Shown piece after piece: positions 18,353 through 27,226 of a stretch of DNA of 51,352 bases. The DNA is from Pseudomonas sp. AKS31 (GTDB taxonomy: Bacteria; Pseudomonadota; Gammaproteobacteria; Pseudomonadales; Pseudomonadaceae). A program made the position numbers and the translations under genes. The DNA lies in contig NZ_JAMLFX010000002.1 in assembly GCF_023634765.1 (NCBI RefSeq), forward strand, positions 57,319 through 108,670, in the 5' to 3' direction. The first letter of the stretch is position 1. Each line of letters opens with the position of its first letter. The notes under the pieces are model-generated. The model was not told the origin of the DNA. It did not search any database and saw only the letters and a program-made list of their open reading frames with translations.

Positions 18353-19597
18353 ATGAACGATCAACACTGGGGCCCATCCATCAGTGCAGACATCGTAGTC
18401 ATCGGCGGCGGTACGGCCGGTATCGGGTTTGTCGCCAGTCTGCTCAAGCGTGATCCACACTTGAAGATCACAGTCATCGACCCGAGCACCCAGCATTACT
18501 ACCAACCGGCGTGGACACTGGTCGGCGGTGGCGCCTACGACGTCAAAGACACCGCAAAACCGATGAACAAGGTCATGCCCAAGCAAGCGAACTGGTTGCA
18601 AGCGGCAGTCACCGCGATCGACCCGGACCAGCGCCAGCTCACCCTCAACGACCAACGCACGGTCAGCTATCAGAACCTGATCGTCTGCCCCGGTCTGCGC
18701 CTGGCCTGGGAGAAGATCGAAGGCTTGCAAGAGAGCCTTGGCAACCACGGCGTCACCTCCAATTACAGCTATCAGCACGCGCAGTACACCTGGGATCAGG
18801 TGCAGAAACTGCGCGGCGGCAATGCGCTGTTCACGCAACCGGCGATGCCGATCAAATGCGCCGGCGCGCCGCAAAAAGCGCTGTACCTGTCGTGCGATCA
18901 CTGGCGTAAAAGCGCTGCGCTGAACAACATCCATGTCGAATTCAATCTGGCTGGCGCCGCGCTGTTCGGCGTGGCGACGTTCGTGCCGCCGTTGATGAAG
19001 TACATCGAGAAATACAACGCACAACTGGCGTTCAACTCCAACCTGGTCAAGGTCGACGGTCCGGCGAAAACTGCATGGTTCGAGGTCAAGGACGCGGACG
19101 GCAATGCCAGCCTCGAGGCGAAAACCTTCGATCTGCTCCACGTCGTGCCACCGCAGGTTTCGCCGGACTTCATCGCGCAAAGTCCTCTGGCTGACGCGGC
19201 TGGCTGGTGTGAGGTCAACCCACACAGCCTGCAGCATCCGCGCTATCCCGAGGTGTTCGCACTGGGTGACATCTGCGGCACCAGCAACGCGAAAACCGCC
19301 GCAGCAGTGCGCAAGCAAATCGTGGTGGTTGCGGAAAACCTGTTGGCTCTGCGCAAGCAGCAACCGCTGCCGCTGAAGTACGACGGCTACGGTTCCTGCC
19401 CGCTGACGGTGGAGAAGGGCAAGGTGATCCTCGCCGAGTTCGGCTATGCCGGCAAGTTGCTGCCGACCTTCCCGATGGACCCGACCGTGGCGCGGCGTTC
19501 GGCGTGGTTTCTCAAGGCAACCTTGCTGCCGTGGTTCTACTGGAACGGCATGCTCAAGGGCCGCGAGTGGCTGACAACTCTGTCCAGAGTCGACTGA
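18353..19597 (+). CDS. sqr: sulfide:quinone oxidoreductase
   Basis: A 414-aa FAD enzyme resembling mitochondrial SQOR. It has FAD-binding ADIVVIGGGTAGIG (12-25), redox Cys169 in MPIKCAGAPQKA, and the second redox Cys in KYDGYGSCPLTV, followed by KVILAEFGY as in animal and type II SQRs. The amphipathic C-terminus (SAWFLKATLLPWFYWNGMLKG) suits membrane association. It oxidises sulfide, passes electrons to quinone and yields persulfide for the MBL dioxygenase encoded nearby. Followed after 9 bp by a TauE/SafE gene. A good AAAAGGA site precedes the start. Confidence 0.9.
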   Translation: MNDQHWGPSISADIVVIGGGTAGIGFVASLLKRDPHLKITVIDPSTQHYYQPAWTLVGGGAYDVKDTAKPMNKVMPKQANWLQAAVTAIDPDQRQLTLNDQRTVSYQNLIVCPGLRLAWEKIEGLQESLGNHGVTSNYSYQHAQYTWDQVQKLRGGNALFTQPAMPIKCAGAPQKALYLSCDHWRKSAALNNIHVEFNLAGAALFGVATFVPPLMKYIEKYNAQLAFNSNLVKVDGPAKTAWFEVKDADGNASLEAKTFDLLHVVPPQVSPDFIAQSPLADAAGWCEVNPHSLQHPRYPEVFALGDICGTSNAKTAAAVRKQIVVVAENLLALRKQQPLPLKYDGYGSCPLTVEKGKVILAEFGYAGKLLPTFPMDPTVARRSAWFLKATLLPWFYWNGMLKGREWLTTLSRVD

Positions 19598-19606
19598 GAA
19601 AACCCT

Positions 19607-20407
19607 ATGTTGCTGGCAAGTCTGTTTGGTGTGGTGATGGGGTTGGTCCTCGGCTTGACCGGGGCCGGCGGCGGTATTCTCGCGGTGCCGGCGTTGGTCC
19701 TCGGCCTCGGCTGGACGATGACCCAGGCAGCGCCAGTGGCGTTGTTTGCGGTGGGCAGTGCGGCGGCGGTCGGGGCTATCGACGGTTTGCGTCATGGCCT
19801 GGTGCGCTATCGCGCCGCGTTGTTGATTGCCGCGTTGGGCGCCGTGTTTTCGCCATTGGGGATTTACTTCGCGCACCAGTTGCCGGAGAAAATCCTGATG
19901 ATTCTGTTCAGTCTGCTGATGGTCATGGTGGCCTGGCGCATGCTGCGCCGCGAGCGTCAGCAGGAAGGGCCGAGCGATCACGGTCACGCCAGTTGGGGTC
20001 AGAAGAATTGCATGCTCAACGAAGAAACCGGGCGCTTCGACTGGACCGCCAAATGCACCGCAACGCTGGCTGCACTGGGCGCGATTACCGGCGTGGTGTC
20101 CGGTTTGCTCGGCGTCGGTGGCGGCTTCTTGATCGTGCCGGCGTTCAAGCAACTGACCGATGTGCAGATGCGCGGGATTGTCGCGACGTCGTTGATGGTG
20201 ATCAGTCTGATTTCGGTGATAGGGGTGATCGGCTCGTTTCACGCCGGTGTGCGGATTGATGCGCAGGGTGCAGCGTTTATCGTGGCCAGCATTGTCGGCA
20301 TGATCATCGGGCGCAAACTCAGTGCGCGGGTGCCGGCGCGGGCATTGCAGGTGGGGTTTGCCAGCGTGTGTCTGGTGGTGGCGGCCTACATGCTGTTTCG
20401 CGCCTGA
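19607..20407 (+). CDS. TauE/SafE sulfite exporter-family permease
   Basis: A 266-aa membrane protein with the two TauE/SafE repeats: LGLTGAGGGILAVPAL near residue 18 and SGLLGVGGGFLIVPAF near 165, joined by a hydrophilic central loop. About eight membrane segments. It directly follows sqr, so the likely role is export of sulfite (or another sulfur oxyanion) made by persulfide oxidation. A second, distinct TauE/SafE gene lies at 41418 beside selD. Confidence 0.85.
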   Translation: MLLASLFGVVMGLVLGLTGAGGGILAVPALVLGLGWTMTQAAPVALFAVGSAAAVGAIDGLRHGLVRYRAALLIAALGAVFSPLGIYFAHQLPEKILMILFSLLMVMVAWRMLRRERQQEGPSDHGHASWGQKNCMLNEETGRFDWTAKCTATLAALGAITGVVSGLLGVGGGFLIVPAFKQLTDVQMRGIVATSLMVISLISVIGVIGSFHAGVRIDAQGAAFIVASIVGMIIGRKLSARVPARALQVGFASVCLVVAAYMLFRA

Positions 20408-20420
20408 GCGTGGGGAAGAT

Positions 20421-20518
20421 CAAAAGATCGCAGCCTCGTTTCACTCGACAGCTCCTACATGGGAATGCGATTCATGCAGGAGCTGCCGAAGGCTCGGGCC
20501 GCGATCGGACGATCTTTT
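20421..20518. repeat. REP doublet (GATCGCAGCC...CTGCCGAAGGCT type)
   Basis: Inverted pair from the same family as the 3031 element; the left arm carries an insertion/variant (CAGCCTCGTTTCACTCGACAG). It separates the convergent ends of the TauE gene and dctM. Confidence 0.82.
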
Positions 20519-20524
20519 AGGGTG

Positions 20525-21805
20525 TTACAACACCAGATGCGGCAACCACAGCGAAATCGCCGGAACGTATGTGACCAGCATCAGCACCAGAAACAGCACC
20601 GCGTAAAACGGCAACAGCGCTTTCACGGTGCTCTCGATGCTGACCTTGCCCACCGCTGAACCGACAAACAGCACCGCGCCCACCGGCGGTGTTATCAGTC
20701 CGATCCCGAGGTTGACCAGCATGATCATGCCGAACTGCACCGGATCCACGCCGATGCCGAGAATCACCGGCATCAGGATCGGCGTGAGGATCAGGATCAG
20801 CGGCGCCATGTCCATCACCGTGCCGAGCAACAGCAGCATGACGTTGATGCACATCAGGATCACGTAGCGGTTGTCCGACAGGGTCAGGAACAGCGTAGTG
20901 ATCTTCGCCGGGATCTGCATCAGGGTCATGATGTAGCCGAAGCTCGCGGCGAAACCGATCAGGATCATCACGATCGAAATCGTCCGCACGGTGCGGTGCA
21001 TCAGTTTCGGCAGTTCGCTCCACTTGTAGTCGCGGTAGATGAACATGGTGACGAAGAACGACCACAGCACGGCGATGGCCGCCGACTCTGTAGCCGTGAA
21101 GATCCCCGAGAGGATGCCGCCGAGGATGATCACCATCGCCATCATGCCCCAGAGGGCTTCGCCGACGATTTTCAGCGCCTGGCGCATCGGGATGACTTCA
21201 CCTTTGGGGTAGTTGCGCTTTTTCGCGAAGATCAGGCACAGCACCATCAGGCAGGCACTCATCATCAAGCCTGGCACGATGCCCGCCATGAACAGCGAGG
21301 CAATCGAAACCGTACCACCGGCGGCCAGGGAGTAGAGCACCGAGTTATGGCTTGGCGGAGTCAGCAGGGCTTGCACCGAGCCGCTGACGGTCACGGCGGT
21401 GGAGAACTCCCGTGGATAACCCTTGCGTTCCATTTCCGGAATCAGCACCGAACCCACCGATGCGGTGTCGGCCACCGACGAGCCGGAAATCGCGCCGAAA
21501 AAGGTCGAGGCGACAATGTTGACCAGTGACAGACCGCCGCGGACAAAACCCACCAGTACCCCGGCACACGCCACCAGCCGGCGCGACATGCCGCCCTCGG
21601 CCATGATCGCACCGGCCAGCACGAAGAACGGAATGGCCAGCAGCGAGAATTTGTTCACCCCTGACGCGACCTGGATCATCACCGCCTGGAACGGGATGTC
21701 GATCCACCATGCACCGATCAGCGCGGCGGCGCCCAGCGCGTAGGCGACGGGCATGCCGATCAGGATCAATACGATAAAACTGCCCAGCAGTATCAAAGCG
21801 TCCAT
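20525..21805 (-). CDS. dctM: TRAP transporter large permease, DctM type
   Basis: A 426-aa membrane protein with about twelve segments and TRAP large-subunit signatures: LIGMPVAYALGAAAL at the start, FAISGSSVADTASVGSVLIPEM (read here as GAISGSSVADTAS), and GLITPPVGAVLFVGSAV at the end. It translocates the substrate delivered by DctP using an ion gradient. The ATG overlaps the dctQ stop by one base (TAATG). Last gene of the udh-lactonase-dctPQM operon, so the cargo is probably a hexuronate. Confidence 0.92.
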   Translation of the reverse strand: MDALILLGSFIVLILIGMPVAYALGAAALIGAWWIDIPFQAVMIQVASGVNKFSLLAIPFFVLAGAIMAEGGMSRRLVACAGVLVGFVRGGLSLVNIVASTFFGAISGSSVADTASVGSVLIPEMERKGYPREFSTAVTVSGSVQALLTPPSHNSVLYSLAAGGTVSIASLFMAGIVPGLMMSACLMVLCLIFAKKRNYPKGEVIPMRQALKIVGEALWGMMAMVIILGGILSGIFTATESAAIAVLWSFFVTMFIYRDYKWSELPKLMHRTVRTISIVMILIGFAASFGYIMTLMQIPAKITTLFLTLSDNRYVILMCINVMLLLLGTVMDMAPLILILTPILMPVILGIGVDPVQFGMIMLVNLGIGLITPPVGAVLFVGSAVGKVSIESTVKALLPFYAVLFLVLMLVTYVPAISLWLPHLVL

Positions 21806-22332
21806 TAAGCGGCACCTTCACTTTCTTCCACCAGGTCGAACTGCACGACCCGCCGTTTGCTCTGGTCACCGAGCAAGAGTTTTTCCAGAACAAAAACCAG
21901 CGTCAGCAAGCCGCCCACAGGAATCGGCAGATAGGTCACGCCCACCCGCAGATCGGGAAGGGCCGCCATGAACTGGTTCCAGGTGGACATGCACAGCTTG
22001 GCGCCCCAGATCGTCATGAAGATGCAGATCGCCGCCATGAGCAGTTGCGAGAATATCGCCGCCGCAGATCTCAGCTGTGGAGGCATGCGGTCGGTGAGCA
22101 TGGCCACGGCCATGTGCGCACCGGCGCGGTAACTGGCGGCGGCGCCGATGAAGGTAAACACCATCATCAACAGAATCGCCGTGGGCTCGGGCCAGCTCGA
22201 GCCGGTGCCCAGCACGTAGCGGGCGAACACGCCCCAGGGAATCATCAGGGAAATCGCCAGGACCGAAAGACCGGCGACCCAGATACACGTCATGTAGATC
22301 TTGTCGTTGATACGCAGCAGCAGATTCTTCAT
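21805..22332 (-). CDS. dctQ: TRAP transporter small permease, DctQ type
   Basis: A 175-aa protein with four membrane helices. Family marks are the WGVFARYVLGTGSSWPEPTAI segment (about 33-53), the AAASYRAGAHMAV loop, and a terminal helix pair with YLPIPVGGLL. GGTGGA five bases upstream backs the start. It bridges DctM and the periplasmic binding protein and lies between dctP and dctM as usual. Confidence 0.9.
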   Translation of the reverse strand: MKNLLLRINDKIYMTCIWVAGLSVLAISLMIPWGVFARYVLGTGSSWPEPTAILLMMVFTFIGAAASYRAGAHMAVAMLTDRMPPQLRSAAAIFSQLLMAAICIFMTIWGAKLCMSTWNQFMAALPDLRVGVTYLPIPVGGLLTLVFVLEKLLLGDQSKRRVVQFDLVEESEGAA

Positions 22333-22409
22333 CGGGTTCCACCGTAACCGGGCGCGCCTGAGTCATCAGATGCGCCGGGCCTTTTCTCATGAGTACGGAG
22401 CGGGAAGTG

Positions 22410-23381
22410 TTACTGGACGGCTTCGATTTTCTTGATCAGGTCGGCGTATTTCGCGCCGTATTTTTCCCGCACCGGAGCGGTGGCGTCGTAGAAGGGTTTC
22501 TTGTCGACCTCGATGAACTCGACGCCCGCGGCCTTGAGTTTTTCCTCACTGGCAGCGGACTTCTTGTCCCACAGCACACGCTCTTCAGCCTGGGCAGCCT
22601 TGGCGGCGGTCTTGACCAGCGTTTGTTGATCCGGGGTCAGTTTTTCCCAGGTGATTTTCGACATCACGATCGGCTCTGGCAGGATAAGGTGACCGGTCAG
22701 GCTGTAGTACTTGGCGTTCTGGAAGTGGTTATGTTCGAGCAGGGTTGGCGGGTTGTTTTCCGCGCCGTCGATCACGCCGGTCTGCAGGGCACTGAAGATT
22801 TCGCCGGTGTCCATGGCGATACCGTTGCCGCCCATGGCGTTCATCATGTCGATGAACATCGGGTTGCCTTGCACGCGGATTTTCATGCCCTTGAGGTCTT
22901 CGAGCTTGCGCACCGGTTTCTTGGTGTAGACGTTGCGCGTGCCGCCGTCCATCCAGGCCAGGGCCACCAGGCCGAATTCGGAGTGGGTGATTTTGTCGAG
23001 GATTTCGTCGCCCACCGGGCCGTCGATGACGTTACGCATGTGTTGATGGTCGCGGAAGATGAACGGCATGTTGAACACGTTCACGTCCGGTACCACCGGG
23101 CCGACGATACCCAGGCTGACGCGAGACAGCTGTACTGCGCCGACCTGCATCTGCTCGATGACTTCCTTTTCGGAACCCAGCACACCGCCGGGGAAGTACT
23201 GAAAGGTCAGCTCGCCGTTGGTTTCCTTGGTCAGGGTCTTGCCCATGTTTTCTTCGGCCACCACGGTTGGATAACCGGCGGGATGGATGTCAGCAAATTT
23301 GAGTTGCAGTGCCTGAGCGGCGCCAGTGAAGGTAAACATCAGCGGGAGTGCAGCGGCCAGCAAGGTGCGTTTGAAGTTCAT
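22410..23381 (-). CDS. dctP: TRAP transporter periplasmic solute-binding protein, DctP type
   Basis: A 323-aa binding protein with a signal peptide (1-24, ...TGAAQA). The conserved Arg-containing strand of TRAP binding proteins is seen in KGMKIRVQGNPMFIDMMNAMGG (near 170-190), where Arg contacts the substrate carboxylate; GVIDGAENNPPT and PEPIVMSKITWEKL follow. Its neighbours (uronate dehydrogenase, lactonase, OprD porin) suggest glucuronate/galacturonate as ligand. Lies 77 bp before dctQ. Confidence 0.9.
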   Translation of the reverse strand: MNFKRTLLAAALPLMFTFTGAAQALQLKFADIHPAGYPTVVAEENMGKTLTKETNGELTFQYFPGGVLGSEKEVIEQMQVGAVQLSRVSLGIVGPVVPDVNVFNMPFIFRDHQHMRNVIDGPVGDEILDKITHSEFGLVALAWMDGGTRNVYTKKPVRKLEDLKGMKIRVQGNPMFIDMMNAMGGNGIAMDTGEIFSALQTGVIDGAENNPPTLLEHNHFQNAKYYSLTGHLILPEPIVMSKITWEKLTPDQQTLVKTAAKAAQAEERVLWDKKSAASEEKLKAAGVEFIEVDKKPFYDATAPVREKYGAKYADLIKKIEAVQ

Positions 23382-23441
23382 GGGGGTGAGTCTCCAGTCT
23401 TGTTATTGTTGTGTTCAAGGCGCAGCGGTGCAGCAGAGGGT

Positions 23442-24335
23442 TTAAAGCAAATCGTTGAACAAGGGTTCCGCAAGGCCTTTGACGCCTGGCTTCAAGGCGA
23501 ACACGCCACCGGCCAGGGAGTGCGGATCATGGTCGTCGCCGGGACGAATCGAAGTCACGAACAAGGTGTCCATCCGGTCACCGCCGAAGGCACACATGGT
23601 CGGTTTTTTCACCGGCACCTCCAGTGAGAAATCCAGACGACCGTCCGGCGCGAAGCGGTGAATCAGGCCGGCGTCGTTGGCGCAGATCCAGTAAAAACCT
23701 TCAGCATCCACGGCAGCGCCATCGGGCCGTCCGGGAAAGTGGTTCATGTCGACGAACACTCGACGATTCGACGGCGTGCCGGTCTCGGTGTCGTAATCGA
23801 ACGCCCAGATCAGTTGCACGTCGGGGTGCGAATCGGACAGGTACATCGTCTTGCCGTCAGGGCTGAAACCGAGGCCGTTGGGCACGATGAAACCGTCGAG
23901 CTGCGCTTCGATCACGCCAGATTGCCCGGCGCCGTAGCGGTAGAGCCAGCCTTCGGGCGCATTCAGGCCCATGTTCAGCACCATGCTGCCGGCCCAGAAA
24001 CGCCCTTGGCGGTCGCAGCGACCATCGTTCAGGCGCATGTCTGCGCGACTGTGCGCCACGGTGGCAAGCAACTCACTGTCGAGGCTGCCGTCGCTGTGCG
24101 GGTGCAGATGAAAAAAGCCGCTCTCCATGCCGGCTACCCAGCCGCCATCGCTGTGACGAGCGATGCAGGCGAGCATTTCCGGGGTTGTCCAGGCATGCAC
24201 ATGGCCGGTGTCAGCGCTCCAGCGTTGCAGCCCGCCGTTGGGAATATCCACCCAATACAGCGCGTTTTCCTGCGGCACCCAGACCGGGCTTTCGCCCACG
24301 GCGTTGCGGGCATCGACGATCAATTCGGCTTGCAT
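23442..24335 (-). CDS. SMP-30/gluconolactonase-family aldarolactonase
   Basis: A 297-aa six-bladed beta-propeller lactonase. Metal-ligand motifs of the SMP-30 family are present: GESPVW with the Glu, RLNDGRCDRQGRFWAGSM, VPNGLGFSPDGKTMYLSDS and GRPDGAAVDAEGFYW. ATG 24335 (Met3 of the longest reading) is preferred because AAGGA is six bases upstream of it. It begins 30 bp after uronate dehydrogenase, whose product is an aldaric acid lactone; this enzyme would hydrolyse that lactone to glucarate/galactarate. Confidence 0.88.
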   Translation of the reverse strand: MQAELIVDARNAVGESPVWVPQENALYWVDIPNGGLQRWSADTGHVHAWTTPEMLACIARHSDGGWVAGMESGFFHLHPHSDGSLDSELLATVAHSRADMRLNDGRCDRQGRFWAGSMVLNMGLNAPEGWLYRYGAGQSGVIEAQLDGFIVPNGLGFSPDGKTMYLSDSHPDVQLIWAFDYDTETGTPSNRRVFVDMNHFPGRPDGAAVDAEGFYWICANDAGLIHRFAPDGRLDFSLEVPVKKPTMCAFGGDRMDTLFVTSIRPGDDHDPHSLAGGVFALKPGVKGLAEPLFNDLL

Positions 24336-24365
24336 ACTCATTCCTTTGCGTCGTTGTCAGAGTGA

Positions 24366-25190
24366 TCAGTCGCCGAACGGCCCTGCCGCGACGAACGCGC
24401 CGCCCTGGTAGATCCGCGCCGGGTCATCGGCGGCCGGCATGGGCTGTGCCTCGACTTTTTCGCGGAACACTTCGGAGCTGTCCTTCGCGGCAAAACCGAG
24501 GTGGCTGGCGAATTTGTTGTCCCACCAGACGTCCTTGTTGGCGGACATGCCGTAGACCACGGTGTGGCCGACGTTGGGTGTGTACAGCGCGCGTTCGAGC
24601 AGTTGCGTGAGGTCGTCGAAGCTCAGCCAGGTGTGCATCATCCGGCGGTTCTGCGGCTCGGGGAACGAGGAGCCGATGCGGATGCTGACGGTCTCGATGC
24701 CGTAGCGATCGAAATAGAAACTGGCCATGTCTTCGCCGTAGGACTTGGACAAACCGTAGTAACCATCGGGACGGCGCGCCGAGGTGGCGTCGAGTTTTTC
24801 GTCCTGTTTGTAGAAACCGATGACGTGGTTCGAGCTGGCGAAGATCACGCGCTTGACGCCATGCCGGCGCGCCGCTTCGTAAATGTGAAACACGCCGCTG
24901 ATGTTGGCGCCGAGGATTTCTTCGAAGGGCCGTTCTACAGAGACGCCGCCAAAATGCAGGATCGCGTCGACGCCTTCGACCAGTTGGTGCACGGCGTGTT
25001 TGTCGGCCAGATCGCACGGGACGACTTCTTCGCGATCGTCGACGGCCGGGGCGAGGGCGGCAATGTCTGACAGGCGCAGGACATTGGCATAAGGGCGCAT
25101 ACGTTCGCGCAGGACTTTGCCCAGGCCCCCGGCGGCGCCGGTCAGCAGCAGGCGGTTGAAAGGGGCGCGGGGAGTAGAGGTAGACGTCAT
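24366..25190 (-). CDS. udh: uronate dehydrogenase (NAD-dependent)
   Basis: A 274-aa short-chain dehydrogenase of the extended type. NAD-binding LLTGAAGGLGK near residue 15, the Ser in ASSNHVIGF and catalytic YGLSK (Tyr-xxx-Lys) near 145 are characteristic of bacterial uronate dehydrogenases, as is the WWDNKFASHLGF segment. It oxidises D-glucuronate and D-galacturonate at C1 to the aldarolactone. First gene of the operon leading to lactonase and TRAP transporter; a 22-bp inverted repeat lies 29 bp upstream. Confidence 0.9.
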   Translation of the reverse strand: MTSTSTPRAPFNRLLLTGAAGGLGKVLRERMRPYANVLRLSDIAALAPAVDDREEVVPCDLADKHAVHQLVEGVDAILHFGGVSVERPFEEILGANISGVFHIYEAARRHGVKRVIFASSNHVIGFYKQDEKLDATSARRPDGYYGLSKSYGEDMASFYFDRYGIETVSIRIGSSFPEPQNRRMMHTWLSFDDLTQLLERALYTPNVGHTVVYGMSANKDVWWDNKFASHLGFAAKDSSEVFREKVEAQPMPAADDPARIYQGGAFVAAGPFGD

Positions 25191-25219
25191 GGCAAGCCCT
25201 TACACGTTGTTATTAGGTT

Positions 25220-25241
25220 TGTTGTAGGTTGTCGTATGACT
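25220..25241. promoter_or_regulatory. candidate uronate-regulon operator upstream of udh
   Basis: TGTTGTAGG-N4-CGTATGACT, an imperfect inverted repeat. The same pattern, TGTYRTAsG-N4-CGTAYRACw, occurs upstream of the OprD porin gene (26939-26960). A GntR-family uronate/aldarate regulator would fit, but no such gene lies in this window. Confidence 0.7.
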
Positions 25242-25360
25242 ACGCTGAAGTATCGGTAGGGTTTCTGGAACTTGTCAACGCGACTTTCGGTGTAAATGAC
25301 GGAAGGCCCAAAACACTTTTCGATCACCACAATGACTTCGTAGCTACGCAACCCCCTTGA

Positions 25361-25583
25361 GGGAGCGAGCCTGCTCGCGAAGGCGGTGTGTCAATCAACA
25401 TCAATGGTGAATCTGCCGCCGCCATCGCTGGCAAGTCAGCTCCCACAGGGTGTTGTGGTGGACACAGACATCGAAAACAACTTCGATACCTGTGGGAGCT
25501 GGCTTGCCAGCGATGAGGCCGGTGCAGGCAACTCTTGCATCGCCTGACACGCCGCCTTCGCGAGCAGGCTCGCTTCCACAGGG
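25361..25583. repeat. cluster of four REPs, mirror-symmetric and nested
   Basis: Order: GCGAGCCTGCTCGC-type REP, CTGGCAAGTCAG-type REP (inverted), CTGGCTTGCCAG-type REP, then GCGAGCAGGCTCGC-type REP inverted. The outer two pair with each other, as do the inner two. The cluster fills the 415-bp gap between the udh operator and the porin stop codon; the rest of that gap (25242-25360) holds nothing I recognise. Confidence 0.88.
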
Positions 25584-25605
25584 AAGCTCGGTGTGGCGAC
25601 TGGCT

Positions 25606-26901
25606 TTACAACAACGAAATCGGATAACTGATAAAGATCCGGTTCTCGTCAAACTCGTTGGTGCTGAAGTCGCGGCGTATCGTCGCGTTGCGCCATTTCA
25701 CGTTGAGGTTTTTCAACGGGCCGCTCTGCACCGTGTAGGCCAGTTCCGACTCGCGGCCCCATTCCTTGCCATCAGTGGTGCTGGCTGTGTGCACGTTGTC
25801 ACCGCTGATGTAGCGGTTCATCAGGGTCAGGCCGGGGATGCCGAGGGCGACGAAGTTGTAGTCGTGGCGCAACTGCCAGGAGCGCTCCTTGGCGTTGTCA
25901 TAACTGGCGTTGTAACTGTCGTTGGCCAGGGTGCCGCCGCTCGTGCCGTTGACCCGCATCCACGCATCGTCGCCGCTGAGTTTTTGCAGGCCGACATAGA
26001 AGGTGTTGCCGCCGTATTTGGCCGAGAGCAGGGCGAACGCAGTCTTGTTGTCGAGGTCGCCGGCCTGGGCGCTGCCGTCTTCTTTGCCGGTGAAGAAACC
26101 GAGGTTGGCGCCCAGGGTCCAGTCGCCTAATGGCTGACTGTGGCTGAGGTTGAAATACTGCTGCTGGTAGATGTCGCTGAGCTCGGCGTACCACACGCCG
26201 ACCAGCGTGCGCTTGTCGTTGAAGGTGTATTCGCCGCCGCCGAAGTTGAAGCGGTCGGAAGTGAACGCGCCACGGCCGTTCATTGACATGTCTTCCATGC
26301 TCGCGTCGTTGCGCGGGCTGTTGCCGCGGAACTGGCCGCCGTAGACAGTCAGACCGTTGATCTCGGTGGACGTGATCTGGCCGCCGCGAAAGGTCTGCGG
26401 CAGCGAACGGCCATCGTCGGAACGCAGGATCGGCAGCACCGGCATCCATTCGCCGACCTTCAGTTCAGTCTTCGAAACCTTGGCCTTCAGCGCCACACCG
26501 AGGCGACCGAAGTTGTCTGCCGGGCGCCCGTCATCGTGGATCGGCAACAGTTGCGTGCCGCCCGTGCCTTTGCCGCCATCGAGCTTTTGCGAGTACATGC
26601 CAAGGATGTCGAGCCCGAAGCCGACCGTGCCTTGGGTGAAGCCGGATTTGGCATCGAGGATGAAGTTTTGCGTCCACTCTTCAGCCTTGCCCTGCGGGTT
26701 GGCCGGGTTGACGAAGTTGCGGTTGAAGTAGGCATTGCGCAGGTTCAGCGTGGCTTTGCTGTCTTCGAGAAAGCCTTCGGCATCGGCGTTCATCGGCAAG
26801 GCCAGGGCCAGGCTGCTGCAGCCGATCAGGCCAAGGGTGGTGCGTGGTCGAAGCGTGGCAAAGCGGAAAGGGCGGACGGAACTGCAGACAAGTGTGCTCA
26901 C
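25606..26901 (-). CDS. OprD-family outer-membrane porin
   Basis: A 431-aa substrate-specific porin. GTG start with GGGAG eight bases upstream, then an extended signal region ending near MNADA (about residue 41). OprD features: GFLEDSKATLNLRNAYFNRNF at the mature N-terminus, FILDAKSGFTQGTVGFGLDI, the REMQ-like GRESELAYTVQSG and a C-terminal aromatic-rich strand ending SYPISLL. The shared operator with the udh operon suggests hexuronate uptake across the outer membrane. It is on the same strand as udh but upstream, as a separate transcription unit. Confidence 0.9.
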   Translation of the reverse strand: MSTLVCSSVRPFRFATLRPRTTLGLIGCSSLALALPMNADAEGFLEDSKATLNLRNAYFNRNFVNPANPQGKAEEWTQNFILDAKSGFTQGTVGFGLDILGMYSQKLDGGKGTGGTQLLPIHDDGRPADNFGRLGVALKAKVSKTELKVGEWMPVLPILRSDDGRSLPQTFRGGQITSTEINGLTVYGGQFRGNSPRNDASMEDMSMNGRGAFTSDRFNFGGGEYTFNDKRTLVGVWYAELSDIYQQQYFNLSHSQPLGDWTLGANLGFFTGKEDGSAQAGDLDNKTAFALLSAKYGGNTFYVGLQKLSGDDAWMRVNGTSGGTLANDSYNASYDNAKERSWQLRHDYNFVALGIPGLTLMNRYISGDNVHTASTTDGKEWGRESELAYTVQSGPLKNLNVKWRNATIRRDFSTNEFDENRIFISYPISLL

Positions 26902-26938
26902 TGTGACGCTCCCTGAATCGTTTGTTGTTTTTATTATT

Positions 26939-26960
26939 TGTCATACGTCGTCGTACAACA
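26939..26960. promoter_or_regulatory. candidate uronate-regulon operator upstream of the porin
   Basis: TGTCATACG-N4-CGTACAACA, arms matching at 7 of 9 positions. It lies 37 bp before the porin start, a placement similar to that of the udh copy. See 25220-25241. Confidence 0.7.
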
Positions 26961-27050
26961 TGGATGCGGATATTTCCTAGGTTTTACGGGAAAGTCAACT
27001 GCCAGTTATACGATGACCTTGTCGTGCCCGAATTTTCAACTTATCGCTAA

Positions 27051-27150
27051 AACCTGTGGGCGCTGGCTTGCCAGCGATTGCGTAGTGTCATTCAACAAGG
27101 ATGCTGGATATGCCGGCCTCATCGCTGGCAAGCCAGCTCCCACAGGGTTT
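27051..27150. repeat. REP doublet (CTGGCAAGCCAG type)
   Basis: AACCTGTGGGCGCTGGCTTG and its inverse CAAGCCAGCTCCCACAGGGTT, about 45 bases apart. It lies in the 325-bp region between the divergent porin and MFS genes; no other gene is seen there. Confidence 0.88.
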
Positions 27151-27226
27151 GGTGGATGACAGGGGATGAGTGTGTTGCCGGTGAATTTGCGGCAAACTTC
27201 ACCCACCTTCCGCACAAGGCCTGTCC

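Noticed and set aside
18179..20242. A 687-codon open frame on the minus strand
   Set aside because: Antisense to the SQR and TauE genes; the translation is low-complexity basic and starts from nothing conserved.
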